Shown here in pieces: positions 1 to 7,855 of a DNA stretch of 41,391 bases; the first letter of the stretch is position 1, and each line of letters starts with the position of its first letter. The stretch covers positions 1 to 41,391 of the forward strand of contig JAGBZM010000037.1 in NCBI GenBank assembly GCA_017628235.1, written 5' to 3'. Origin of the DNA: Lentisphaeria bacterium. GTDB lineage: Bacteria > Verrucomicrobiota > Lentisphaeria > Victivallales > Victivallaceae. The position numbers and the translations under genes were made by a program. The notes below the pieces were generated by a model that was not told where the DNA came from, ran no database searches, and worked only from the letters and a program-made list of their open reading frames with translations.

Positions 1-26
1 AGCCTTGCGGCTTCGTTATTTTTTTT
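1..26 (+). terminator. Possible intrinsic terminator of a gene left of the window
   Basis: The first bases form a short hairpin, AGCC-TTGC-GGCT at 1-12, followed by TCGTTA and eight T at 19-26. This is the order expected for an intrinsic terminator read on the plus strand. The 5' arm may continue beyond the window edge, so its full length is unknown. The visible stem of four base pairs is weak, so this is tentative. Confidence 0.35.
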
Positions 27-49
27 GCCCAAAATTTGGGCAAAAAAAA
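19..49. repeat. 31-nt perfect palindrome beside tRNA-His
   Basis: Positions 19-33 (T8-GCCC-AAA) are the exact reverse complement of 35-49 (TTT-GGGC-A8), with one A between them. On the minus strand it begins directly after the encoded CCA of tRNA-His, so the tRNA transcript runs into eight U residues. The folded tRNA plus this U-tract could itself terminate transcription. The GCCC/GGGC core is followed by A residues, not U, on both strands, so it is not a classical terminator. Confidence 0.6.
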
Positions 50-127
50 TGGGGTGGTCGACCGGACTTGAACCGGCGACCTTCTGGGCCACAACCAGAC
101 GCGCTAACCAACTGCGCCACAACCACC
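50..127 (-). tRNA. tRNA-His (anticodon GTG), CCA encoded
   Basis: Read on the minus strand this gives a full cloverleaf. The acceptor stem GTGGTTG pairs with CGACCAC, with one T-G wobble. The D arm holds AGTTGGTTA, the anticodon stem is TCTGG/CCAGA around loop TTGTGGC (anticodon GTG, His), and the T loop is TTCAAGT. Two histidine-specific marks are visible: an extra G at -1 (position 127) opposite discriminator C73, and an encoded CCA (50-52). It is charged by HisS, whose gene lies about 36 kb away here. A promoter-like element sits at 146-174. Confidence 0.97.
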
Positions 128-145
128 ATTTATTTGCTGTTTTAT

Positions 146-174
146 AAGATAACCCCGAAGTCCGTTTTTTTCAA
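146..174 (-). promoter_or_regulatory. Sigma70-like promoter of tRNA-His
   Basis: On the minus strand TTGAAA (169-174) is separated by 17 nt from TATCTT (146-151), about 20 nt before the tRNA 5' end. The spacing and -35 match other promoter candidates in this window. The rest of 175-323 is AT-rich, and I could not pick a convincing plus-strand promoter for the following gene. Confidence 0.5.
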
Positions 175-323
175 GTGATTTTCTCAAAAAAAGATAAAAT
201 AGATGAAAAATTCAGAAAATTTGAACGAAATGACTTGCATTTTTGCTATATGCATGTTCCATTATACGCAGTGATACTGTAAGCCGGAAAAAACAGCCGG
301 GAATTTAATTCAGGAGCGTATTA

Positions 324-695
324 ATGAAGTATTATACCGAGGACCATGAATGGGTCGAAATCATCGGTGAAACCGCAATGGTCGGCATTTCGCAGTTTGC
401 TATTGAGGAGTATGGCGAAGTAAGTTTTATCGAATTGCCGGAAGAAGGGGATGACTTTATCATTGGTGACCGTCTTTGCAATATGGAGACGGACCGTTAC
501 TCGGTGGAGCTGTGCGCTCCGATCTGCGGTTCTATTTCTGCTGTGAATGAGGCTTTGGCAGATGAACCCGAATTGCTGACCGAATCCCCCGAGGATAAAG
601 GTTGGATCTGCAAGATGGTCGATTTCGATGCTTCCGAACTCGATGATATGATGAATGAAGATGACTATTACAAGTATCTTGATTCATTGGAATAA
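324..695 (+). CDS. GcvH-like protein lacking the lipoyl-accepting lysine
   Basis: This 123-aa protein aligns end to end with glycine cleavage H protein: the N-terminal YTEDHEWV, VGIS-FA-EE-GEV-FIELP, then VNEAL-DEPELL and the GW-CKM strand. H protein carries methylamine on a lipoyl lysine in the motif ESVKAASD. Here that motif reads ETDRYSVEL, so residue 58 is Arg (codon CGT) where the lysine should be. The fold is probably kept, but lipoylation is not possible at this site. The AGGAG at 312-316 fixes the start. No P, T or L protein gene is nearby. An HPr gene follows after 35 nt. It may be a sensor, scaffold or partner protein rather than a glycine-cleavage carrier, which is inference. Confidence 0.85.
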   Translation: MKYYTEDHEWVEIIGETAMVGISQFAIEEYGEVSFIELPEEGDDFIIGDRLCNMETDRYSVELCAPICGSISAVNEALADEPELLTESPEDKGWICKMVDFDASELDDMMNEDDYYKYLDSLE

Positions 696-730
696 TTTTT
701 TCTGTTGACACTCACTCCGGGGAAATCGCT

Positions 731-1012
731 ATGAAAGAACGGGTAATTACTGTCCGTAATAATGCCGGAATCCATTGCCGTCCGTCCGGAGTGATATTGA
801 CTGCAATAAAAAAAGAGTTTCCCGATCACTGTTTTCAACTGCAGACCGCTGATGGAGTCGTGACGGAGCTGGACAGTATTCTGGCTTTGATTTCTCTGGC
901 TTTGAGCAAGGGGACTTCCGCAACGCTGCAGGTCGAGGGTATCGACGAAGAACGGGCGATCAAACGGATCGGCGACCTTTTTGAATACGAATTTGATTTC
1001 CCGCCACGCTGA
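731..1012 (+). CDS. ptsH: HPr family phosphocarrier protein
   Basis: This 93-aa protein has the HPr layout. His15 lies in GIHCRPSG, the phospho-His site of the PTS phosphocarrier, with Arg17 and Pro18 kept. A Ser at about residue 49 in LDSILALISL corresponds to the regulatory Ser46 site. The C-terminal half ends with GTSATLQVEG-DEE-A. In the family HPr accepts phosphate from enzyme I and passes it to EIIA, or acts in regulation through phospho-Ser. No enzyme I, EII or HPr kinase gene is in this window, so which role applies is unknown. Its stop overlaps the next start as TGATG, which suggests translational coupling. Confidence 0.85.
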   Translation: MKERVITVRNNAGIHCRPSGVILTAIKKEFPDHCFQLQTADGVVTELDSILALISLALSKGTSATLQVEGIDEERAIKRIGDLFEYEFDFPPR

Positions 1013-2817
1013 TGTACAGTAAAATCCGGGAACATATTTCTGCTCACCGGTTCGACTGGTGGTTCTGGCTGATCTCTGCAGCGGGTTTGCTGTTGAGGTT
1101 GGAATATTTGCGGGAATTTTCCGGAGAGATCCACTTTCCCTTTGCCTTGGGTGCGGATGTTTGCGAATATGACCGGCGGGCGCGGGAAGTGCTTGCCGGG
1201 GTGTTGTTTCCCGGCGAACCGGAGATTCACGCGCCGCTGTACTCACTTTTTCTGGCATTCTGGTATCAGATCGGTAATTTTTCCATCGCTCTGGCGCGGA
1301 TCACGCAGCTGGTTTTGAATTGGGGGGCATACGTATCCATCGCTCATCTGTTCCGCAAAAGCGGCAGCAAACCGGCGGTGATTTTGTGGTTCCTCGGCTT
1401 GTCGATGTTTACGCCGGTGCTTTTTTTTCATCAGGCGGAATTGATTTCTGAATCATTGCTTGCTCCGGTGCTGGCGGTGTTTTCCTGGTTGATTTACGGT
1501 GCGGAGAAACACCGCAAACTTTATGTCGGGGCCGGAATGATGCTGGGATTGGCATTGCTGACTCATGGATTGATGCTCTTTTTCGCTGCCGGGGAAGCCG
1601 GGTATCTGTTGTGGCGCAGACAGCGGCGCAATTGCCTGCTGCTGGCCGCCGGAATCGCGGCAGCGGTCATTCCGGTGATCGCCGCCAAAAGCATATATTA
1701 CGGTAAATTGACCGGAATACAGGGCAATACCGCCTATAATTTATGGATCGGCAATAATCCCGATGCAGACGGCGGTTGTTATCTGCGGCCGGGAAGGGCG
1801 TGGGAAACACCTTTGCGCAGCTTTCGGGAAAAGGCCCGGGCGTCCGGCGTGTCACCAGCCCGGATGATCGGTGAAACGGTGGTCCGGTTTTATCTGGATG
1901 ATCCGGGACAGTTGATCGTGATGCCGGTAAAGAAGTTGAAACTCCTTTTCGCTTTTACCGAACCGATAGCCGGAGCCGATCCGGAATATCTCATCCGTCT
2001 TACTCCGGTACAGAGATACGGGGCCGGAGCGATGGGAGCTGTTCTTTTGCTGGCATTGACCGGAACTTTTTTCGCCATCCGTCAAAAGCTGCACTCTTAT
2101 ATGCATTTTTACCTGTTAGCCGGATGTACCGCTGCCGGTCTGCTGATTACCGTAGTTTCCGGACGTTACCGGCAGGGAATGATGCCCGGAATCGTGCTGC
2201 TGGCGGCGTTGGGAGCTTATTATCTGGGGAAACGGGTATGGCTGGTGATCGTGCCGGTGCTTATCGGCGGAGCTGTTCTCATCCCCCGGATTGCCGGCGG
2301 GATCGAAGAAAATCATGAAGCAGCTTCCATTACCGGTGAAGCACACTATCTGGCCGGCAACTATGATCAGGCTGAAAAATTACTGCTGATCGCTGAACGC
2401 GGCGAAGAACATCCTGAACGTTATCATAATCTGCTGGGAGCTATTTGGGAAGAACGCGGGAATGTTTTGGCCGCCTACGTGCGGTATACTCAGGCAACGC
2501 GCCATGCCCCGGACGATCCCGACGGGTTTCTGAATTTGGGGCATCTGCTGTTTTATCACTTCCCTGCGGAAAACCGGGAGGAGGCACTGGAACTTATCCG
2601 GCAGGCCCTGAAACGCAAGGCCGCACTGCCGTCAGCGTACGACATGCTGGGACAGGATCTGGCGCAGAAAGGGGATTTCTCCGGAGCATTGGAGATGTTT
2701 GAAACAGCTCTTGAATATGCTCCGGATAATGAGTTATATAAACAAAAAGTCGAAACGTGCCGCCAACTGGCCGCCGGAAAGAGAGTGAAAAATGCATCTG
2801 AATCCAGTAATCGTTAA
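1012..2817 (+). CDS. GT39/ArnT-like membrane glycosyltransferase with C-terminal TPR repeats
   Basis: This 601-aa protein has about eleven hydrophobic segments up to residue ~425, then a soluble C-terminal part. The N-terminal pattern (first TM helix, LRL, then GADVCEYDRRA with Asp49, then HAPLYSLFLA) matches polyprenyl-phosphate-dependent GT-C glycosyltransferases of the PMT/ArnT type, where an Asp in this loop is catalytic. The tail from ~430 holds three to four TPR units (for example GNYDQAEKLLLIAE, GNVLAAYVRYTQAT, GDFSGALEMFETAL). Such enzymes transfer sugar from a lipid-phosphate donor outside the inner membrane. The acceptor is unknown. Its start overlaps the HPr stop by one base, and its 3' end overlaps the next gene by 26 bp. 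Confidence 0.75.
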   Translation: MYSKIREHISAHRFDWWFWLISAAGLLLRLEYLREFSGEIHFPFALGADVCEYDRRAREVLAGVLFPGEPEIHAPLYSLFLAFWYQIGNFSIALARITQLVLNWGAYVSIAHLFRKSGSKPAVILWFLGLSMFTPVLFFHQAELISESLLAPVLAVFSWLIYGAEKHRKLYVGAGMMLGLALLTHGLMLFFAAGEAGYLLWRRQRRNCLLLAAGIAAAVIPVIAAKSIYYGKLTGIQGNTAYNLWIGNNPDADGGCYLRPGRAWETPLRSFREKARASGVSPARMIGETVVRFYLDDPGQLIVMPVKKLKLLFAFTEPIAGADPEYLIRLTPVQRYGAGAMGAVLLLALTGTFFAIRQKLHSYMHFYLLAGCTAAGLLITVVSGRYRQGMMPGIVLLAALGAYYLGKRVWLVIVPVLIGGAVLIPRIAGGIEENHEAASITGEAHYLAGNYDQAEKLLLIAERGEEHPERYHNLLGAIWEERGNVLAAYVRYTQATRHAPDDPDGFLNLGHLLFYHFPAENREEALELIRQALKRKAALPSAYDMLGQDLAQKGDFSGALEMFETALEYAPDNELYKQKVETCRQLAAGKRVKNASESSNR

Positions 2818-3145
2818 AACCGTTGTCCTGCTGATCTTATCCAATTGCTTCATGACTTATGCCTGGTACGGGCATTTGAAAAAGCTCAATTCCAAACCGC
2901 TGCTGATTGCAGTTCTGATCAGTTGGGGGATCGCATTTTTTGAATATCTTATTCAAGTGCCGGCCAACCGGATCGGACACAATGGTCATCTGACACTGGC
3001 GCAGTTGAAAATTTTGCAGGAGATCATCTCGCTGAGCGTTTTTGTACCATTCAGTATTCTGTTTATGGGTGAACCGCTGCGGTGGAATTTTCTCTGGGCC
3101 GGATTGTGCATGGTCGGCGCAGTATATTTTATATTCAAAGGTTGA
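2792..3145 (+). CDS. DUF486 / DMT-family small membrane protein
   Basis: This 117-aa protein has four predicted transmembrane helices. It carries the family's FMTYAWYGHLK, ISWGIAFFEYLIQVPANRIG and LKI-QEII-L-VF-PF motifs and ends with the LRWN--WA--C-VGAVYFIF segment, all typical of DUF486 proteins. The family is assigned to the drug/metabolite transporter superfamily, but its substrate is not established. It begins inside the end of the glycosyltransferase gene, so it is probably the last gene of this plus-strand run. Only five bases separate its stop from the convergent rsmE stop. Confidence 0.85.
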   Translation: MHLNPVIVKTVVLLILSNCFMTYAWYGHLKKLNSKPLLIAVLISWGIAFFEYLIQVPANRIGHNGHLTLAQLKILQEIISLSVFVPFSILFMGEPLRWNFLWAGLCMVGAVYFIFKG

Positions 3146-3150
3146 ACAGG

Positions 3151-3861
3151 TTACGAAAGTTTGGCCAGAAGTGCGGCCACTGCAAATTCGGTACGTAAAA
3201 CCCGGTCACCCAGAGTGATTCCGGTCGCGCCGGTGAGAGTGAGTTTTTCCACTTCGTAATCCGAAAATCCCCCCTCCGGGCCAACCAGCAGAACCACCTT
3301 TCGGCCGCAGAATGTCTCCGGCAGCGTATCACTCCGGGGATGGCCGAATACGGCGGCATCGTTGGCGGCGATTATTCCCGGCAGTTCATCTTCCGCAAAG
3401 GGTTTGAATCGGTTGCGGAAGTGCAGTTCCGGACAGATGGTGTCCCCGCACTGTTCGAGGGCGAGACGGATCTCCCGGTCGATCGCCTCCGGCTGCAGTA
3501 CCGAGGCTTGCCAGTAGCTCTTTTCCACTTTGCGGCAGTGGATGAACCAGATCGATTTTACCCCCATCGTAATGGCGCAATGAAGCACTTTATGGAACGT
3601 TTGCGGCCGGGGCAGGGCGCAGACCAGCGTGATTTTGCCGGGTTCCGGCGGTGGAGTGTCCAGAATCACATCCAGAATCGCGCTCTCCCCGGTGAAAGCA
3701 GCGACTGAAGCCGTACCGACTTTGCCCCCGGTAAGACCGGCCCGCAAATTTTTGCCGTTCGCAAGTTTTATGACATCGCGCAACTGCAAAAAACGCCGGT
3801 CGGATATTTCTACCCGACCCGGCGCAATAAAATCTTTTTCATCTAAAAGCAGCAGATTCAC
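3151..3861 (-). CDS. rsmE: 16S rRNA m3U1498 methyltransferase RsmE
   Basis: This 236-aa SPOUT-family methyltransferase has an N-terminal PUA-like part (RFLQLRDVIKLANG), a central ALPRPQTF-KVLHCA-TMGV segment, and the C-terminal SAM-binding trefoil knot motifs VGPEGGFSDYE and LGDRVLRTEFA. RsmE methylates N3 of U1498 in 16S rRNA, in the cytoplasm. Its ATG overlaps the pgi stop by four bases, so it is the last gene of the yebC-pgi-rsmE run. Confidence 0.95.
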   Translation of the reverse strand: MNLLLLDEKDFIAPGRVEISDRRFLQLRDVIKLANGKNLRAGLTGGKVGTASVAAFTGESAILDVILDTPPPEPGKITLVCALPRPQTFHKVLHCAITMGVKSIWFIHCRKVEKSYWQASVLQPEAIDREIRLALEQCGDTICPELHFRNRFKPFAEDELPGIIAANDAAVFGHPRSDTLPETFCGRKVVLLVGPEGGFSDYEVEKLTLTGATGITLGDRVLRTEFAVAALLAKLS

Positions 3862-5390
3862 TTTACCGTATAGATCCAGTTTTTGCCGTTGAATTTTCTG
3901 GTCACCGGTCCGTCATTGAGGGCGGATTTGTCCAGCAGTGAAGCTACTTCCACAGCTTTTTCCGGAACTCCGGCAGCTTGCGCGAATCCGGCAGCATCAG
4001 CGGCAAATCCGCTTTTCCCGGCCAGTGAATTCAACACCTTTTCCCGCAGCACGAGAGCATCTTTGGCGGCAAGTTTGTAAGCCTGTACTCCGGGCTGATG
4101 GAATGCATTGATATGGATGAATTCCGCGTAGATCGCCACCGCACGCTCATAAAGCGCGATGATCTGACCGAGTTCATATACCGTCAATTGCGGAATACGG
4201 ACGGTGATGACCTGGCGGCCTTTGTTACGCAGAGCAGCACTCAAGCCTTCGAAAAATCCATGCAGGTAATCACCCATCGTGATACCGTCATTGATCTCCA
4301 GCGGCCGGGCATCATGCAGAACTTCAATGAAAGTGGCGAAAAAGTCATCGCGTCCGTCATTGAGCTGCTGAATGAATGCATGGGCATCAGTTCCGCCCTT
4401 GTTGCCGAAAACGTTGAGTCCCTGATTGACCGTTTTACCGTCAAGATCAAGTTCTTTACCCAGACTTTCCATGACCAGCTGCTGCAGGTAACGCGAAAGC
4501 AGCACCAGACGGTCACTGTACGGTACGATCACCATATTGCGGTCGCCTTTGCCATTTCCGGCGAGATACCACATCATGGCCAGCATCATGGCCGGATTAT
4601 TCTGCTGTTCTCTGGTCCAGGAATCCATATCGCAGGCTCCGGCCAGGAATTTCCCGAAGTCGATCCCGGTCAGGGCGGCAGGCAGATGGCCGACGATCGC
4701 GGTTTCGCTGGTACGTCCGCCGATAGATTCGGCCATTTCAAAGATTTTCAGCCAGTTGTTCTTTACCGCATGCTGATAAAGCGAACTGTCCAGCATGGTC
4801 ACTGCGACGGCACAGCCGGCAAAATCCAGACCGCGTGAAGCGTAAAATTTCTCCATCGCGATCATATTATTTTTGGTTTCCTGGGTACCGCCGGATTTGG
4901 AGATGACCAGATGAAGGGTCTTTTCCGGTTCCATGACTTCCAGCAGATCGTCAAAACCGGAACTGTCGGTGTTGTCAAGGAAGTAGATTTTCAATCCGTT
5001 GCGCTTGCTTTTGGGCAGCTCGTTCCAGTACGGACCGTTGATGGCGAACTGCATCAACTGCGGACCGAGAGCCGAACCGCCGATGCCGTTGACCACAACA
5101 GCATCAAATTTACCTTCCGCGATTGTTTCGGCCGCAAATTTTTCCACTGCGGCAAATTCTGCGGAAGCCGGATAAGCGATCCGGTCGGTGAAGTGGGTTA
5201 CTTTACGTTGTTCATCGGGATTTTTGATTTTCCCGGCTTCGATATCCGCGATCCCGGCATAAGCACCGGCACAGGCCGGAGCCAGCGCGGAAATATCTTC
5301 AGCATTGAACTTCATCCCGGCAAAGTTGATGGAAAATCCGCTTTTGCCGTCCGTGAAGGTGTATTCGTTACTGCGTTTCACCCAATCCAT
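3858..5390 (-). CDS. pgi: Glucose-6-phosphate isomerase
   Basis: This 510-aa protein interconverts glucose 6-phosphate and fructose 6-phosphate. Visible signatures are VVNGIGGSALGPQ, the sugar-phosphate loop VISKSGGTQETKN, NQGLNVFGNKGGTDAHAF, and HINAFHQPGVQAYK with the catalytic lysine near the C-terminus. The start follows GGGAG and lies 27 nt after yebC, so the two are probably co-transcribed. It supplies glycolysis and the sugar phosphates feeding GalE-type pathways. Confidence 0.96.
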   Translation of the reverse strand: MDWVKRSNEYTFTDGKSGFSINFAGMKFNAEDISALAPACAGAYAGIADIEAGKIKNPDEQRKVTHFTDRIAYPASAEFAAVEKFAAETIAEGKFDAVVVNGIGGSALGPQLMQFAINGPYWNELPKSKRNGLKIYFLDNTDSSGFDDLLEVMEPEKTLHLVISKSGGTQETKNNMIAMEKFYASRGLDFAGCAVAVTMLDSSLYQHAVKNNWLKIFEMAESIGGRTSETAIVGHLPAALTGIDFGKFLAGACDMDSWTREQQNNPAMMLAMMWYLAGNGKGDRNMVIVPYSDRLVLLSRYLQQLVMESLGKELDLDGKTVNQGLNVFGNKGGTDAHAFIQQLNDGRDDFFATFIEVLHDARPLEINDGITMGDYLHGFFEGLSAALRNKGRQVITVRIPQLTVYELGQIIALYERAVAIYAEFIHINAFHQPGVQAYKLAAKDALVLREKVLNSLAGKSGFAADAAGFAQAAGVPEKAVEVASLLDKSALNDGPVTRKFNGKNWIYTVK

Positions 5391-5417
5391 TTTTACACTG
5401 CTCCCGGTAAATGAAGA

Positions 5418-6170
5418 TTATTCTTCGATCTGATCAGCGATGGAATCGTCGATCACATAGTTGGCTGTGACCTGCTGTACATCATCGATCTCTTCCATAC
5501 GGTCAACCAGGCGGAGAACCTGACTGGCAACTTTGGGATCGGTGATATTGACGGTCATTTCCGGTTTACGGGTGACTTCCGCCACATCGGTGGAGATGCC
5601 TTTTTCTGTCAGTGCATTGGTGATGGGTTCAAAGAATTCGGGATCGGCCCAGATTTCTGCTTCGCCGTCTTCGACGACCAGATCATCGGCACCAGCATCG
5701 AGAACCACATCCATGAGTTTTTCTTCATCGGCCCATTCGCCGGTAATCACGAAGTGTGCCTGCCGTTTGAAAAGACGGGCAACAGCACCGGAACCGGCCA
5801 TATTACCATTGTTGCGTTCAAAGGCCATACGGACTTCGCTGATGGAACGGTTGCGGTTGTCAGTCAGGCAATCCACGATAACGGCGACACCGCCGGCGGC
5901 ATAGCCTTCATAGACGATCTCTTCAAAGACCACATCACCGAGTTCACCGATACCTTTTTTAATGGCGCGCTCGATATTGGCATTGGGCATGTTGACCGCT
6001 TTGGCGGCGGCCAGTGCAGAACGCAGCGCGGGGTTGCTGTTGGGATCGGCACCGCCGTTTTTGGCAGCGACCATAATCTCTTTGCCGACGCGTGAGAACA
6101 TTTTACCTTTCGCCTTGTCAGCGGCTTCTTTTTTATGTTTGATATTCGCCCATTTACTGTGTCCGGACAT
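5418..6170 (-). CDS. yebC: YebC/PmpR-family protein
   Basis: This 250-aa protein starts MSGHSKWANIKHKKEAAD, the universal N-terminus of the family, followed by GKMFSRVGKEI-VAAKNGG, NMPNANIERAIKKG, YEGYAAGGVAVIVDCLTDNRNR and a C-terminal VT-NY. Family members were described as transcriptional regulators, and some act in translation at proline stretches. Which applies here is not visible. The frame stays open 15 codons further upstream, but AGGAG at 6178-6182 and family alignment fix the start at 6170. It leads the yebC-pgi-rsmE run. Confidence 0.94.
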   Translation of the reverse strand: MSGHSKWANIKHKKEAADKAKGKMFSRVGKEIMVAAKNGGADPNSNPALRSALAAAKAVNMPNANIERAIKKGIGELGDVVFEEIVYEGYAAGGVAVIVDCLTDNRNRSISEVRMAFERNNGNMAGSGAVARLFKRQAHFVITGEWADEEKLMDVVLDAGADDLVVEDGEAEIWADPEFFEPITNALTEKGISTDVAEVTRKPEMTVNITDPKVASQVLRLVDRMEEIDDVQQVTANYVIDDSIADQIEE

Positions 6171-6217
6171 GATCAATCTCCTGTTTTGTTTGTTGTTGTA
6201 CAAAGATACGTTCATAT

Positions 6218-6246
6218 AATTTAACTCCGTTAATCCATTAAATCAA
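6218..6246 (-). promoter_or_regulatory. Candidate promoter of yebC-pgi-rsmE
   Basis: On the minus strand TTGATT (6241-6246), a 17-nt spacer, then TAAATT (6218-6223), about 48 nt before the yebC ATG. It lies in the 165-bp divergent region shared with galE. The placement supports the inner yebC start. Confidence 0.45.
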
Positions 6247-6268
6247 CCCCGGAATACTTTTTTTATGT

Positions 6269-6296
6269 TTGAAATTGTATTTTTTAGGATTATATT
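6269..6296 (+). promoter_or_regulatory. Candidate promoter of galE
   Basis: TTGAAA (6269-6274), a 16-nt spacer, then TATATT (6291-6296). The predicted transcript start near 6303 lies after the most upstream in-frame ATG (6297), which supports the downstream galE start at 6336. Confidence 0.5.
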
Positions 6297-6335
6297 ATGT
6301 TAAAATCAGCAAATAATGGAAAGGGAAGCCTGATT

Positions 6336-7310
6336 ATGAAAAAAATTCTGGTCGCCGGCGGTGCCGGATATATTGGCAGTGCTTGCAGTGAATATCTGTT
6401 GGACATGGGCTATGAAGTAACGGTACTGGACGCACTTTTCACCGGTCACCGGGATGCGGTCGATGAAAGAGCTTCATTTATTTATGCGGATCTGGCTGAC
6501 CGGGAAAAAGTTTTTGAGATCTGCCGGGCCGGAGAGTTTGATGCGGTGATGCATTTCGCCGCCTTTTCTCTGGTGGGAGAATCCATGCAGGTGCCATCCA
6601 AATATTTCCGCAACAATCTGTGCAGTGCGATAAATCTGGCGGATGCAGCAGTGGAAACCGGAGTGAAAGCCTTTGTATTTTCCAGTACGGCGGCAACTTT
6701 CGGCATTCCTGATGAAGTGCCGATCAGCGAGAGTGCCTCGCAGAAACCGATCAATCCGTACGGCGAATCCAAATTATGTTTTGAAAAGATCCTGCATTGG
6801 TACAGTCAGATTCACGGGTTGAAATATGCGGCACTGCGGTATTTCAATGCTGCCGGAGCTACTGAAATTCACGGTGAAGATCACCGCCCGGAAAGCCATC
6901 TGATCCCGCTGATACTGCAGACGATCCGGGGCAAACGGGAGAAGTTGATGCTTTACGGTGATGATTACGATACTCCCGACGGCAGCTGTATCCGGGATTA
7001 CATCCACATCCTTGATTTGGCGCAGGCGCATGAAAAAGCCTTGTATGCTCCGGAAAGCGGTCACTACAATCTGGGCACCGGCAACGGACTTTCGGTCAAA
7101 GAGATCATTGCGGCCGCTGAGAGCGTTACCGGCAAAAAGGTCAATTTCGAGGTTGCCCCCCGCCGTGCCGGTGATCCGCCGCGTCTGATCGCCTGCAGTG
7201 ACCGGGCCAGAAAAATGCTCAACTGGCAGCCGGCACATGAATCTGCTGAAAAAATCATTGAATCCGCCTGGAAGTGGCAGCAGAAGTTCCCCGACGGTTA
7301 TGCAAAATGA
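6336..7310 (+). CDS. galE: UDP-glucose 4-epimerase
   Basis: This 324-aa short-chain dehydrogenase family protein has the NAD-binding GGAGYIGS motif at its very N-terminus, catalytic YGESK (Tyr-x3-Lys), FSSTAATFG and the C-terminal NLGTGNGLSVKE and RRAGDPP segments typical of GalE. It interconverts UDP-glucose and UDP-galactose, feeding the Leloir pathway and glycan synthesis. An upstream in-frame ATG at 6297 falls inside the promoter, so the start MKKILVAGGAGYIGS at 6336 is preferred. The stop overlaps the next start as ATGA. Confidence 0.95.
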   Translation: MKKILVAGGAGYIGSACSEYLLDMGYEVTVLDALFTGHRDAVDERASFIYADLADREKVFEICRAGEFDAVMHFAAFSLVGESMQVPSKYFRNNLCSAINLADAAVETGVKAFVFSSTAATFGIPDEVPISESASQKPINPYGESKLCFEKILHWYSQIHGLKYAALRYFNAAGATEIHGEDHRPESHLIPLILQTIRGKREKLMLYGDDYDTPDGSCIRDYIHILDLAQAHEKALYAPESGHYNLGTGNGLSVKEIIAAAESVTGKKVNFEVAPRRAGDPPRLIACSDRARKMLNWQPAHESAEKIIESAWKWQQKFPDGYAK

Positions 7311-7855
7311 AATATTTTGAGTTGGGACCGTTCACTGTTTTTGATGTGGAAACCACCGGAATGAGTCCGGAGCGTGACCGGATTGTGCAGATCGGGGCGG
7401 TGCGGGTGGACAAAGACGGTTATATCAGCCGCTTCAATTCCTTTGTCAATCCGGGGCGCAAGATACCGCCGTCACTGGTCTGCATCCATCATATTTCCGA
7501 TGAAATGGTTGTTGATGCCCCGAAATTTGCCCGGGTGGGGCGGGAGTTTCTGAAATTCGCCGGGAACTCCACGCTGGTGGCTCATAATGCCCGGTTCGAT
7601 CTGGCATTTCTGCAGGAGAGTTTGCGGCGGACCGGACTGCCGTTATGGACGGGGAAAACGCTGGACACTTTACGGCTGCTGAAAACTACATATCCGGGAT
7701 TGCCTTCTTACAAGCTGCAGAGTTTGCGGGCGATATTTCAACTGGAATCTGAGGAGAGTATGCAGGCGCACCGGGCGGATGCCGATGTCATGTGGACCTT
7801 GCAGATACTGGAAATCGCGCTGAATAAAGCAGTCAGTGTTTCCGTAAATCATTGA
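7307..7855 (+). CDS. DnaQ-like DEDDh 3'-5' exonuclease
   Basis: This 182-aa protein has all DEDDh exonuclease motifs: Exo I FDVETTG (Asp and Glu), Exo II LVAHNARFDLAFL (Asp), and Exo III AHRADADV (His and Asp). This is the fold of the DNA polymerase III epsilon proofreading subunit and of oligoribonucleases and RNases T. The start at 7307 overlaps the galE stop by four bases (ATGA). The frame continues 11 codons upstream inside galE, but that lies outside the family alignment. Its 3' end overlaps the convergent polymerase by seven bases. Whether it is replicative epsilon or a repair enzyme is not visible. The lack of a C-terminal extension fits a stand-alone nuclease. Confidence 0.85.
   Translation: MKYFELGPFTVFDVETTGMSPERDRIVQIGAVRVDKDGYISRFNSFVNPGRKIPPSLVCIHHISDEMVVDAPKFARVGREFLKFAGNSTLVAHNARFDLAFLQESLRRTGLPLWTGKTLDTLRLLKTTYPGLPSYKLQSLRAIFQLESEESMQAHRADADVMWTLQILEIALNKAVSVSVNH

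Noticed and set aside
695-730. TTGACA at 713 as a separate promoter for HPr
   Set aside because: The best -10 would be 19 nt away and overlap the HPr start codon, so it cannot serve that gene in the usual way.
668-1258. 196-codon minus-strand ORF across HPr and the glycosyltransferase start
   Set aside because: Overlaps two supported plus-strand genes and has no recognisable features.
4098-4838. 246-codon plus-strand ORF inside pgi
   Set aside because: Antisense to glucose-6-phosphate isomerase with clear signatures.
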